From positions 1-13,330 of the forward strand of contig DASQUK010000122.1 of the NCBI GenBank assembly GCA_035641315.1: a stretch of 13,330 nt of DNA, read 5' to 3'. Source of the DNA: DASQUK01 sp035641315. Lineage in GTDB: Bacteria; Actinomycetota; Acidimicrobiia; Acidimicrobiales; VFJN01. This document shows positions 1 to 6,860 of this stretch, in pieces. Made by a program: the position numbers and the translations under genes. The notes under the pieces were generated by a model. It did not search any database. It had not been told where the DNA came from and was given only the letters and a program-made list of their open reading frames with translations. Position 1 is the stretch's first letter. Each line of letters opens with the position of its first letter.

Positions 1-1
1 C

Positions 2-244
2 GGCTCGGTGCTCGTCACCACGACGTTGGCGCCCGGCCTCGGGCCATTGCTGTCGCGGCTGCAGGGCATCGTCGCCGAGACGGGCTCGGTGCTGTCACAC
101 CTGGCCATCCTGGCGCGTGAGGCGGGGGTGGCAACGGTGGTCGGCTACGCCGGCGCGACCGACGACCTGCCCGAGGGCGCCGTCGTGCTGGTGGACGGCG
201 ACACGGGACGGGTGACGATCCAAGAGAAGGAAGCCGCGTCGTGA
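2..244 (+). CDS. PEP-utilizing enzyme, C-terminal mobile (phosphohistidine) domain, 5' partial
   Basis: This is the last 80 residues of a protein that begins before the window; the frame is open from base 2. The segment ETGSVLSHLAILAREAG followed by VATVVG matches the PEP-utilizing enzyme mobile domain, whose consensus is a Gly/Ser-rich turn, S/C-H-x-A-I-x-A-R-E and then a P/A-AVVG strand. The His of SHLAILARE (about residue 33 of the visible part) would be the phosphorylated swivelling histidine of the PEP synthase, PPDK and enzyme I families. The tail VVLVDGDTGRVTI is the usual closing strand pair. The ATP-grasp PEP/pyruvate-binding domain, if there is one, lies outside the window, so full-length PEP synthase, a rifampin phosphotransferase-like enzyme or another dikinase are all possible. 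The stop overlaps the next GTG start by 4 bp (GTGA, 241-244), which indicates translational coupling to the membrane protein that follows. Confidence 0.85.
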   Translation, partial: GSVLVTTTLAPGLGPLLSRLQGIVAETGSVLSHLAILAREAGVATVVGYAGATDDLPEGAVVLVDGDTGRVTIQEKEAAS

Positions 245-768
245 GGATCATCGGCTGGCTGGCGGGCATCGGCACCCTGCTCGCGGGTGTCCTCTACATG
301 GTCGTCTCGCTCAACCGCTGGGAGTGGAACCGGGCGCTGTTCTTCGGGTTGATCGTGCTCATCGCCGAGGTGGGGCTGGCGACCGGCCTGATCCTGCGTC
401 GCCTCGCCCGGCTCGAGTACAACGTCACCCGGGTCGACCCCGCCGTCAGCTCCATCCTCCGCGAGACCCGGCCGCCGTCGCCCGACCGCTTCGCCTGGCT
501 GCGCGAGGCGCAGGACATGAACGTGTTCATCACGTTCCTGGTCGGGGGCGGGGTGCTGCTGTCTGGCATCGCCTGGGTCGTCGACCGCGTGGCCTCGAAG
601 ACGTCGTCGCCCGCCGGCGAGGAGCGTCTCGGCCGCCAGCTCGACCCGATCAGCTACCCGGCGGGCGGCCTGCTGCTCGACGACATCACCGTGCTGGCGC
701 AAGAGGTGCCGGGCGCCAACGACGACCAGATCCGCCAGCTGCTGCGCCGCGGCGGGCGCCCGGCATAG
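241..768 (+). CDS. Hypothetical three-helix membrane protein
   Basis: This 175-residue protein is of no family I recognise. Hydrophobic segments at about residues 3-22, 32-52 and 93-114 predict three membrane helices. Between helices 2 and 3 is a charged loop (RRLARLEYNVTRVDP, then a proline-rich stretch). The C-terminal tail of about 60 residues is hydrophilic and ends in Arg/Gly. The GTG start is supported by an AGAAGGA ribosome-binding sequence about 9 nt upstream and by the 4-bp overlap with the PEP-domain gene, so the two are very probably one transcript. The context suggests a membrane partner or an operon passenger of the PEP-utilizing enzyme, but nothing in the sequence fixes a role. 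Confidence 0.75.
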   Translation: MRIIGWLAGIGTLLAGVLYMVVSLNRWEWNRALFFGLIVLIAEVGLATGLILRRLARLEYNVTRVDPAVSSILRETRPPSPDRFAWLREAQDMNVFITFLVGGGVLLSGIAWVVDRVASKTSSPAGEERLGRQLDPISYPAGGLLLDDITVLAQEVPGANDDQIRQLLRRGGRPA

Positions 769-786
769 GCCCGCCATGAGCAGCCC

Positions 787-1179
787 GTGAAGAAGCTCAC
801 GCCGATGCGGCTCCTGCTCGGGGCCGTCGGCCTCGGGATCGGCATCGTCGCGGTCCTGGCCCTGCGGGAGGCCACGCTCTCGACACACGAACCGGTGTCC
901 GAGGCCCGCGAGACCGAGCTGGTCGTGTCCGCCAAGACCAAGGGCGGCGAACAGGACCAGACCCTCCCGGAGATGGTCGAGGCCCAGCTGCGCACGTGCC
1001 GGCTCGAGGTCACGTCCGACCTCGTGGCCCCGATCGAGGAGCTGGGCGACGGACGGTTCCGGGCCGTGCTGGCCCCGGCGATGGACGAGACCAACCGCCG
1101 CCAGTTCCGGGGCTGCGTGGAGGACTGGGTGATCGACCACGTCAGGATCGACGTGGTCGATCTCGCCAACCTCGACTGA
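787..1179 (+). CDS. Hypothetical membrane-anchored protein
   Basis: This 130-residue protein has one N-terminal hydrophobic helix at about residues 7-26 after a basic start (MKKLTPMR). About 100 mostly acidic, soluble residues follow. It looks like a signal-anchored protein with its domain outside the membrane; no lipobox cysteine is visible. Two cysteines (in RTCRLE and RGCVED) could form a disulfide. The motif DGRFRAVLAPAMDETNRRQFRGC is compatible with a small alpha/beta domain, but I do not recognise the family. The start is GTG at 787, 18 bp after the previous stop, with a weak ribosome-binding sequence; an in-frame ATG at 805 is an alternative that still keeps the helix. Being third in line on the same strand with a short gap, it is probably co-transcribed with the two genes before it. 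Confidence 0.7.
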   Translation: MKKLTPMRLLLGAVGLGIGIVAVLALREATLSTHEPVSEARETELVVSAKTKGGEQDQTLPEMVEAQLRTCRLEVTSDLVAPIEELGDGRFRAVLAPAMDETNRRQFRGCVEDWVIDHVRIDVVDLANLD

Positions 1180-1183
1180 CCCT

Positions 1184-1208
1184 CGCCCCGGCCGGGCTCG
1201 CCGGGGCG
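1184..1208. terminator. Hairpin after the plus-strand operon
   Basis: A perfect 9-bp GC stem, CGCCCCGGC (1184-1192) with GCCGGGGCG (1200-1208), has a 7-nt loop. It starts five bases after the stop of the 787-1179 gene and is followed only by a short GTTCC stretch, so it lacks the U-tract of a textbook intrinsic terminator. Such U-poor hairpins are common ends of transcription units in high-GC actinobacteria. Confidence 0.5.
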
Positions 1209-1219
1209 TTCCTGGGTCG

Positions 1220-1250
1220 GAAGTGGTCGCTCAGGCTCAGCAACCACTTC
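1220..1250. terminator. Second hairpin in the convergent gap
   Basis: An 8-bp inverted repeat, GAAGTGGT (1220-1227) with ACCACTTC (1243-1250), encloses a 15-nt loop that contains a short CTCAG repeat. It lies between the plus-strand operon and the convergent minus-strand BVMO operon, whose last stop is at 1269. Its position fits a terminator for the minus-strand operon. There is no clear T-run on either side. Confidence 0.4.
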
Positions 1251-1268
1251 GGCGCCCGGAAACGGCGG

Positions 1269-1457
1269 CTACGACTTCGGTCGTTTCAGCAGGAGGACGG
1301 GGTTCTCGGACGCCCGGCCGCGTTCGAACACCGTGATGTCGTCGCAGACCTCCCACCCCTCGTCGCCCAGGCGGTTGAGCCCGTCGAGCCACGTGGCGCC
1401 GTCCGGCTCCACGAACACCGAGTAGGTGCGGTACTCCCAGCGGGTGAGCGTCGCCAT
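1269..1457 (-). CDS. DUF4177-like small protein
   Basis: This 62-residue protein begins MATLTRWEYRTYSV. It has the small DUF4177-type pattern: an N-terminal WEY strand, a central LNRLGDEGWEV helix-turn with the conserved GWE, and a C-terminal basic strand (LLLKRPKS). The function of this family is unknown. I chose the ATG at 1457-1455; extending to the TTG at 1466 would add MRG but leave only 2 bp after the BVMO stop. With the ATG, the gap to the BVMO stop is 11 bp, so the gene is almost certainly the last member of the BVMO operon. The two hairpins just beyond it mark the convergent boundary. Confidence 0.7.
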   Translation of the reverse strand: MATLTRWEYRTYSVFVEPDGATWLDGLNRLGDEGWEVCDDITVFERGRASENPVLLLKRPKS

Positions 1458-1468
1458 GCCCCGCAAGG

Positions 1469-3145
1469 CTAGGCGGGCCGATGTGGGCCCTCAGCGTCCG
1501 GGGTGCCGGTGAGGCTGAACCCCCGGTAGCCGTCGGCCGTCACCTCGTCGCAGGTGGCGCGGTAGATGGGCAGCCCGCCGACGTACGGCATGAACACGCG
1601 CGGCTTGCCGGGCACGTTGGCGCCGACGTACCAGGAGTTGGCCGTGGGGAACAGCGTGCCGTTGGCCAGCTCGTTGACGTGGTCGACCCAGGCATCCTCC
1701 GACTCGACGGTGGCCTCGATGGCGCCGATGCCCTTGGCGCGCAGGAACGAGATGCAGTCGGCGATCCAGTCGACGTGCTGCTCGATGCTGACCACCATGT
1801 TGCTGAGCACCGAGGGGCTGCCCGGCCCGGTGACGATGAACAGGTTGGGGAAGCCGGCGGTCGCGAGGCCCAGGTAGGTGCGGGGGCCCGCCGCCCACTT
1901 CTCCCTCAGCAGGCTCCCTCCCCGGCCCCGGACGTCGATCCGCAGCACCGCGCCGGTCATGGCGTCGAACCCCGTGGCGAAGACCAGGCTGTCCAGCTCG
2001 TGGACCGCGTGCGTGGTCCGGACTCCCGAGGGGACGATCTCTACGATCGGCGTTCGCCGCAGGTCCACCAGCGTGACGTTGTCGCGGTTGAACGTCTCGA
2101 AGTAGCCGCTGTCGAGGCAGGGCCGCTTGGTGCCGAAGGGATGGTCGGTCGGCGTCAGCGCCTCGGCGACATCGGGGTCGGCGACGATCTCGCGGATCTT
2201 GGAGCGGATGAAGTCCGCCGCGGTGTCGTTGGCGGACTTGTCGACGATGAGGTCGGCGAATGTCGTGGTCATGGACATGAGGCCGCCGGCCTCCCATGCC
2301 GCCTCGTAGCGCCGCCGTCGCTCGTCGGGGTCGACCGCCAGGGCCGACTTCGAGGGTGCCGGAACCGCGATGCCGGCGTACGAGCGGCGGGCCCGCTCCC
2401 GCAGCGCCGGGTAGCTGGCCTTCACGGCCGCCTGCGCCTCGGGGTCCAGCGGCCTGTTGCGGGCGGGCAGGCTGAAGTTGGGCGTGCGCTGGAAGACGAC
2501 GAGGTGTGCCGCCTGCTCGGCGATGACCGGGATCGACTGGATCCCCGACGAGCCGGTCCCGATCACGCCGACGCGGCGGCCGCCGAAGTCGACCCCCTCG
2601 TGCGGCCACCGGCCCGTGTGGTACCAATCGCCCTCGAAGCTCTCGAGGCCGGCGACCTCCGGCCGCTTCGCCGCCGACAGGCAGCCGGTCGCCAGGATGC
2701 AGAACTGCGCCGAGACCTCGTCGCCCCGGTCGGTGATGACAGTCCACCGTCCGCCGGCCTCGTCGTAGGTGGCGGCGGTGACGCGCGTGTCCAGCTGGAT
2801 GTCACGCCGCAGGTCGAACCGGTCCGCGACGTGATCGATGTAGCGCAGGATCTCGGGCTGGGAGGGGTACCGCTCGCTCCACTCCCACTCCTGCTCCAGC
2901 TCCGGCGAGAACGAGTAGGAGTACTCGATGCTCTCGACGTCGCAGCGGGCGCCGGGGTACCGGTTCCAGAACCACGTGCCGCCGACGCCGGACCCGGCCT
3001 CGAAGACCTGGACGGACAGCCCGAGCCCCCGCAGCCGGTGCAGCGCGTACAGCCCGGCGAACCCCGCGCCCACGACCACGACGTCGACCCGTCGCGGCGA
3101 TCCTGCTGCTGCGGCGGGCCGTTCCTCGGTCTGCTCGGCGGTCAC
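1469..3145 (-). CDS. Type I Baeyer-Villiger monooxygenase (flavoprotein)
   Basis: This 558-residue protein is a full-length FAD- and NADPH-dependent monooxygenase that inserts oxygen next to a ketone to give an ester or lactone. The FAD Rossmann motif GAGFAG is at 26-31 and the FAD-contact segment GGTWFWNRYPGARCDVES at about 55-72. The BVMO fingerprint FxGxxxHTxxWP is intact as FEGDWYHTGRWP at 170-181. The NADPH Rossmann motif GTGSSG is at 196-201, followed by FQRTPNFSLPARN. This is the cyclohexanone / cyclopentadecanone / steroid monooxygenase architecture; the fingerprint and length separate it from plain FMO or NMO enzymes. The substrate cannot be read from the sequence. The start is GTG, overlapping the SDR stop by 4 bp (GTGA, 3142-3145), with GAGGAG about 8 nt upstream. 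An SDR upstream and an NTF2-like protein fit a ketone catabolic operon. Confidence 0.95.
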   Translation of the reverse strand: MTAEQTEERPAAAAGSPRRVDVVVVGAGFAGLYALHRLRGLGLSVQVFEAGSGVGGTWFWNRYPGARCDVESIEYSYSFSPELEQEWEWSERYPSQPEILRYIDHVADRFDLRRDIQLDTRVTAATYDEAGGRWTVITDRGDEVSAQFCILATGCLSAAKRPEVAGLESFEGDWYHTGRWPHEGVDFGGRRVGVIGTGSSGIQSIPVIAEQAAHLVVFQRTPNFSLPARNRPLDPEAQAAVKASYPALRERARRSYAGIAVPAPSKSALAVDPDERRRRYEAAWEAGGLMSMTTTFADLIVDKSANDTAADFIRSKIREIVADPDVAEALTPTDHPFGTKRPCLDSGYFETFNRDNVTLVDLRRTPIVEIVPSGVRTTHAVHELDSLVFATGFDAMTGAVLRIDVRGRGGSLLREKWAAGPRTYLGLATAGFPNLFIVTGPGSPSVLSNMVVSIEQHVDWIADCISFLRAKGIGAIEATVESEDAWVDHVNELANGTLFPTANSWYVGANVPGKPRVFMPYVGGLPIYRATCDEVTADGYRGFSLTGTPDAEGPHRPA

Positions 3146-3927
3146 GGGCGCTCCTCACCGGGTGCCGGCTCGGTCCGGCCCCCGGCGGCGACGAGCTCGG
3201 CGATGTCGATGGGGCTGCACAGGGACACGCCGCCGTCGGCGACCAGCACCTGGCCCGTGACCCAGCGCATCTGGGCCAGGGCTACGGCCGCGGCGGCCAC
3301 GTCGTCGGCGCTGCCGATCCCTCCCAGCGGCGTCCGGGCGCCGACCGCCTGCCGGTAGCCGGGCACGGCATCCGTCCGGGCGAACAAGGGCGTCGCCGTC
3401 GTGCCCGGCGCGATCACGTTGACGCGGATCCCCTGGGGCCCGAGCTCGGCGGCGGCGATCCTGGCCAGCTGTGCGACTCCGGCCTTGGAGCTGTTGTAGT
3501 GCGCCATGTGGCGGTCGGTCAGGAAGCCCGACACCGATCCGGTGACAACGATGGACCCGCCGATGCCGGACACCGCCATCGCCCTGGCGCACTCGCGGAG
3601 GCACACGAACGCCCCGCGGAGGTTCACGTCGTGGACGCGGTCCCACTCCTCGACGGTCATGTGGAGCAGCGGGACCAGCCCCCCTACGCCGGCGTTGAGG
3701 AACGCTAGGTCGAGGCCACCGAGCTGTTCGGTGGCGGCGGCGACGCTCTCGACCACCGCCTTCTCGTCCGCCACGTCGCATACCAGCGCCACGTCGCCGT
3801 CGCCCTCGCGTGCCTCGAGGTCGAGCACGGCCACCCGACCGCCGGCCTCCCGCAGCTGGCGCACGATGGCCCGCCCGATCCCCTGCGAACCCCCCGTCAC
3901 CAGCGCCGCGGCGCCCTCGATCGTCAT
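3142..3927 (-). CDS. SDR family oxidoreductase (classical short-chain dehydrogenase)
   Basis: This 261-residue protein has all classical SDR landmarks: TGGSQGIG cofactor loop at 11-18, NAG at 78-80, structural Asn102, catalytic Ser131, Tyr144 and Lys148 (YNSSK), and the PG motif at 174-175. Asp36 at the end of the second strand (VLDLE) and CDV at 50-52 suggest NAD(H) rather than NADP(H). It probably interconverts a secondary alcohol and a ketone. The adjacent BVMO would then act on the ketone, so the likely direction is oxidation of an alcohol (inference). The stop overlaps the BVMO start by 4 bp, and the start lies 15 bp after the NTF2-like stop, so all three are co-transcribed. The ATG has only a weak GGCAAAG upstream, which is consistent with coupling. 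Confidence 0.93.
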   Translation of the reverse strand: MTIEGAAALVTGGSQGIGRAIVRQLREAGGRVAVLDLEAREGDGDVALVCDVADEKAVVESVAAATEQLGGLDLAFLNAGVGGLVPLLHMTVEEWDRVHDVNLRGAFVCLRECARAMAVSGIGGSIVVTGSVSGFLTDRHMAHYNSSKAGVAQLARIAAAELGPQGIRVNVIAPGTTATPLFARTDAVPGYRQAVGARTPLGGIGSADDVAAAAVALAQMRWVTGQVLVADGGVSLCSPIDIAELVAAGGRTEPAPGEERP

Positions 3928-3942
3928 TGCTTTGCCGCGCCG

Positions 3943-4353
3943 TCAGCCGCCGAGGTTCACGTCGAGCGTGGCCTTGCGCCGCTCGAACCGCCATCCGTCG
4001 GCGGTGCGGACGAGCTCGTCCTCGTAGCGTCCCGTCATGGCGATGGCCACCGGGTCACCCGCCTTGCTGCGGTTGGCGACGATCAGGGTGCACGACTGGG
4101 TGGCCCGGTCGCCGTCGACCTCGATGATCGGGTCGGTGGTGATGTGCACGAAGCCGTAGCCCGTCTTGCGCGACATCTCGATCAGGGCGTCGCGGCCGAA
4201 GATCGGGGGACCGCCGCTGTACTCCATCACGCCGTCGGGCGTGAACGTGTCGGCCCAGGCTTCCGAGTCGACGTCGTCGAAGGCCCGGTTGTAACGGGCC
4301 GTCAGCTCCCTGATCGCGAGGTGGTCGAGCACCCGCTCGAGCGCGTCTGACAT
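3943..4353 (-). CDS. NTF2-like / SnoaL-type small protein
   Basis: This 136-residue protein has the nuclear transport factor 2 / SnoaL-like fold pattern. Its N-terminal helix (HLAIRELTARYNRAFDDVD) is followed by WADTFTPDGVMEYSG, a second helix (GRDALIEMSR), and strands with a histidine (FVHITTDP, His70) and the closing GRYEDELVRTADGWRFERRKA. Members include ketosteroid isomerases, polyketide cyclases and dehydratases, and also many proteins of unknown role. Which it is cannot be told here. Being first in the SDR-BVMO operon suggests it acts on the same substrate family, perhaps as an isomerase, hydratase or binding protein. The ATG is preceded by a very strong GGAGGGGGAGG ribosome-binding sequence, which supports this start and an independent transcript start in the gap before it. 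Confidence 0.85.
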   Translation of the reverse strand: MSDALERVLDHLAIRELTARYNRAFDDVDSEAWADTFTPDGVMEYSGGPPIFGRDALIEMSRKTGYGFVHITTDPIIEVDGDRATQSCTLIVANRSKAGDPVAIAMTGRYEDELVRTADGWRFERRKATLDVNLGG

Positions 4354-4371
4354 CGATGATCCTCCCCCTCC

Positions 4372-4393
4372 GAGGACGGCTGCGGCTGTCCTC
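4372..4393 (-). other. Leader hairpin between TetR and the NTF2-like gene
   Basis: A 6-bp stem, GAGGAC (4372-4377) with GTCCTC (4388-4393), has a 10-nt GC-rich loop and sits in the 66-bp gap. On the minus strand it falls between a -10-like TAAGAT (4402-4397) and the strong ribosome-binding sequence of the NTF2-like gene. It could be a weak terminator of the exporter-TetR unit or a leader structure of the BVMO operon. No good -35 is visible at 17 bp, so the promoter is uncertain. Confidence 0.3.
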
Positions 4394-4419
4394 TAGATCT
4401 TAGCGATGATGGCAGCCAG

Positions 4420-5016
4420 CTACTCGGCGGGGGCCGGCAGGAGCTGGTCGACGATCACCGGGGCGATGGACCGGCTGACCGGCTGTCCGAGCATCAGGCG
4501 CCGGAGGAGGATCGGTCCCACCAGGGCGTCGGCCAGCAGCCCGGGATCGGTGGTCGGCGGGAGCTCGCCGGACTTGACCGCGTCCCGCAACAGGCCGACG
4601 AGCACGGCGCGGCGCTCGGCGCTGAAGCGGGTGTGGAAGTCGCGCACCTTGGGATCGCGCTCAGCGGCGTCGATGAGCGCCGGCATGCACGTCGAGTACG
4701 TCGACTGCTCGACGAGACAGGCGATCTGCTCGATGACCGCGACGACCCGGTCGCGGAGCGTGCCCTGTCCGGGCACGACGACCGGCGCCTTGAGCGTCCG
4801 GAACGCGTCCTCGACCAGCTCGAGCTTTCCGGGCCAGTGTCGGTAGATCGTGCTCTTGCCGACACCGGCCCGGGCGGCGACCGCCTCGATGGTCAGGGCC
4901 CCGTAGCCAACCTCGCCGAGCTCGTCGAGGACGGCCTCGAGGATGACACGACGCGACCGCTCGACACGGGGATCGAGCTCGGTGACCGCGCCCGACGCGG
5001 CTGCCACGTCGACCAT
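4420..5016 (-). CDS. TetR/AcrR family transcriptional regulator
   Basis: This 198-residue protein has an N-terminal TetR DNA-binding domain at about residues 20-66: ERSRRVILEAVLDELGEVGY, then the helix-turn-helix LTIEAVAARAGVGKSTIYRHW at about 41-61 and the PGKLELVEDAF segment. The remaining 130 residues are the helical ligand-binding and dimerisation domain, resembling the TetR_C_11-type tail. It lies 5 bp downstream of the DHA2 exporter stop, so exporter and regulator share a transcript. This is the usual arrangement of a drug-responsive repressor that controls its own operon. It may also act on the BVMO operon, which begins 66 bp further on. The ligand is unknown; substrates of the exporter or of the BVMO pathway are natural guesses. 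The N-terminal 15-20 residues look disordered, so a later start is possible. Confidence 0.92.
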   Translation of the reverse strand: MVDVAAASGAVTELDPRVERSRRVILEAVLDELGEVGYGALTIEAVAARAGVGKSTIYRHWPGKLELVEDAFRTLKAPVVVPGQGTLRDRVVAVIEQIACLVEQSTYSTCMPALIDAAERDPKVRDFHTRFSAERRAVLVGLLRDAVKSGELPPTTDPGLLADALVGPILLRRLMLGQPVSRSIAPVIVDQLLPAPAE

Positions 5017-5021
5017 CGCCC

Positions 5022-6644
5022 CTAGTCTCGCACCTCGCCGGCCGGGACCGGAATCAGCTCGAGGCCGTACTCGTCGACGGCATCGTCGATCGCCTCGTCC
5101 TCGACGGGCTCACCACCACGGCGCCGCGAGAAGGCGAGGACCGCAGCCGCGGCGGCCACGGCGATGCCGACCGCCACGGTGTTGGTGGTGGTGAACGCGT
5201 CCGTGAAGGCAGACGTCGCCTGAGCCGCCACCTCGGTACCTCCGGGGATGCGGTCGGCGATCACGTTGGCCGCGCCGATGGATTCCTCCGCCGAGGCACG
5301 GGCGCCCGCGGGGAGCTGGATCCCGTCGAGGTCGATGCTCGAGCGGTAGGCGGTGGTGGCGATGCTGCCCAGCAGGGCGATGCCGAGGGCGCCGCCCAGC
5401 TCGCGCGTGGTGTCGTTGACGGCCGACCCGACACCGGCCTTGGACAGCGGCACCGACGTCATGATCTCGCTGGTCGCGGGCGCGGCGGTGATGCTCATGC
5501 CCGCACCGAGGATCGTGAAGGCGGCCCCGATCACCAGATACGGCGTGTCGGCGGTCAGCGTGGTCAGGATGCCGAAGCCCACGGCCACGATCCCCAACCC
5601 CAAGGCCATCACGCGGGCGGAGCCATAGCGCTCGGCCAGCGCTGCGCTACGGGGCGAGAAGGCCACGAAGGCGAGGGCCAGCGGCAGGCCCGCGAGGCCG
5701 GCCTCGAGCGGCGAGTAGCCGCGGCCGAACTGCAGGTACTGCGTCATGAGGAAGAAGAACCCGAACATCACGAAGAAGGCGATCGTGACCACGCCGCTGC
5801 CGGTGCTGAAGCGGCGATCGCGGAACAGCGTCAGCGGCAACATGGGGTGATCGCTGCGCTGCTCCCAGCGGACGAACAGCGCCAGCGCGGCGCCGGCCGC
5901 CAGGAACGCCGCGAGCACGGGGCCACTGGTCCAGCCGTCCTCGGGGCCCTGGATGATCCCGAAGATCAGCGAGCTCAGGCCGATCAGCGACAGCACGGCA
6001 CCGACCGGGTCGAGCGGCGTGTGCGTGTCGTCGCGCGAATCGGGTGAGAAGGCCCAGACCGCGGCGGCGACGCCGACGACCACGGGCACGTTCACGAGCA
6101 GCGTCGAGCCCCACCAGAAGCCCTCTAGCAGCCCGCCGGTGATGATGGGACCGATCGACGCGCCAGCGCCGGCGAAGCCGGCCCAGATGGCGATGGCGCG
6201 CGGCCGCTCCTCTGGCGGGAAGATCGAGGTGATGATCGACAGCGTGGCCGGCATGATGAACGCCGCCCCGATGCCCATCACGCCCCGGCTGACGATGACC
6301 TGGGTTGCGTCGGATGCGAGCCCACCCATGAGCGCGCCCAGGCCGAACACGCCGAGGCCGGCGAGCAGGGTCCTTCGGCGACCGAAGCGGTCACCGATCG
6401 CACCCGCGGTGAGCAGCAGGCCCGCGAACACGATGGCATAGGAGTCGACAATCCACTGCAGCTCGGACGCCGAGGCCCCGAGGTCCTGCTGGATCGTCGG
6501 CAGCGCAGTGTTGAGCCCCGACACCGACATGACGACGAGGACGAGGGACAGGCACATGATCCCCAGCAGGAACCAACGCCGCGCGTGGATCGCGGGTTGC
6601 TCGTGCAGCGGGATCGCAGTCGTGGCGACGGGGGGAGAGGCCAT
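5022..6644 (-). CDS. DHA2 family MFS drug exporter (EmrB/QacA type, 14 helices)
   Basis: This 540-residue multidrug-type proton antiporter of the major facilitator superfamily sits in the cytoplasmic membrane. The opening LNTALPTIQQDLGASASELQ (44-63) and WIVDSYA after it are typical of DHA2 members. Motif A is GAIGDRFGRRR at 81-91. The antiporter motif C is GFAGAGASIGPIITGG at 156-171, which indicates export rather than uptake. Hydrophobic segments are consistent with 14 helices. A long loop before the last helix (about 440-485) and an acidic C-terminal tail of about 30 residues (EPVEDEAIDDAVDEYG) are extra features. The ATG has a good AAAGGAG ribosome-binding sequence 7 nt upstream. It is the first gene of the exporter-TetR unit and is preceded by an inverted-repeat operator candidate. 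The substrate is unknown. Confidence 0.94.
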   Translation of the reverse strand: MASPPVATTAIPLHEQPAIHARRWFLLGIMCLSLVLVVMSVSGLNTALPTIQQDLGASASELQWIVDSYAIVFAGLLLTAGAIGDRFGRRRTLLAGLGVFGLGALMGGLASDATQVIVSRGVMGIGAAFIMPATLSIITSIFPPEERPRAIAIWAGFAGAGASIGPIITGGLLEGFWWGSTLLVNVPVVVGVAAAVWAFSPDSRDDTHTPLDPVGAVLSLIGLSSLIFGIIQGPEDGWTSGPVLAAFLAAGAALALFVRWEQRSDHPMLPLTLFRDRRFSTGSGVVTIAFFVMFGFFFLMTQYLQFGRGYSPLEAGLAGLPLALAFVAFSPRSAALAERYGSARVMALGLGIVAVGFGILTTLTADTPYLVIGAAFTILGAGMSITAAPATSEIMTSVPLSKAGVGSAVNDTTRELGGALGIALLGSIATTAYRSSIDLDGIQLPAGARASAEESIGAANVIADRIPGGTEVAAQATSAFTDAFTTTNTVAVGIAVAAAAAVLAFSRRRGGEPVEDEAIDDAVDEYGLELIPVPAGEVRD

Positions 6645-6685
6645 AGGTGAGCTCCTTTGGGGGACTGCTTACGTACGCCTCAAAC

Positions 6686-6735
6686 GAGACGGCTTCGTCT
6701 CATTAGAACGTATGCGTCTCGTATCGATACGGCAA
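6686..6735 (-). promoter_or_regulatory. Promoter and TetR-type operators of the exporter-TetR unit
   Basis: GAGACG (6686-6691) and CGTCTC (6696-6701) form an inverted repeat with a 4-bp centre. A second CGTCTC at 6715-6720, 19 bp away, has a degenerate left half (AGAACG). A perfect 12-bp palindrome, CGTATCGATACG, lies at 6720-6731. On the minus strand a promoter TTGCCG (6735-6730), 17 bp, TACGTT (6712-6707) fits here; the palindrome lies mostly in its spacer, overlapping the last two bases of the -35, and the GAGACG repeat lies near the expected transcription start. A TetR repressor bound to either would block transcription. That the downstream TetR protein binds here is inference. Confidence 0.55.
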
Positions 6736-6814
6736 CGTTCGATACTGTGCTCTTCGTCACAGGAGCCGAGGACGAAGAACGGGCGGGAGCTCACCCGCGG
6801 AGCTGTCGCGGCGG

Positions 6815-6848
6815 TCCCTGGGGGCGGGGCGAACCAGTCCCCCAGGGA
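6815..6848 (-). terminator. Hairpin after the GH6 gene
   Basis: A perfect 10-bp stem, TCCCTGGGGG (6815-6824) with CCCCCAGGGA (6839-6848), has a 14-nt loop and begins 12 bp after the GH6 stop on the minus strand. It is strong enough to act as a terminator and would insulate the exporter promoter from cellulase transcription. No U-tract follows. Confidence 0.55.
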
Positions 6849-6860
6849 AAGCCGTCGACG

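Noticed and set aside
145..1140. A 331-codon open frame on the minus strand at the left end
   Set aside because: It lies opposite the PEP-domain gene and the two membrane proteins, shows no domain or leader, and has His/Arg/Glu-rich low-complexity composition typical of an antisense shadow.
1481..3358. A 625-codon open frame on the plus strand opposite the BVMO and SDR genes
   Set aside because: It is antisense to two genes with complete catalytic motifs; its product is rich in Arg, Gly, Asp and Val without domains, as expected for a shadow frame in high-GC DNA.
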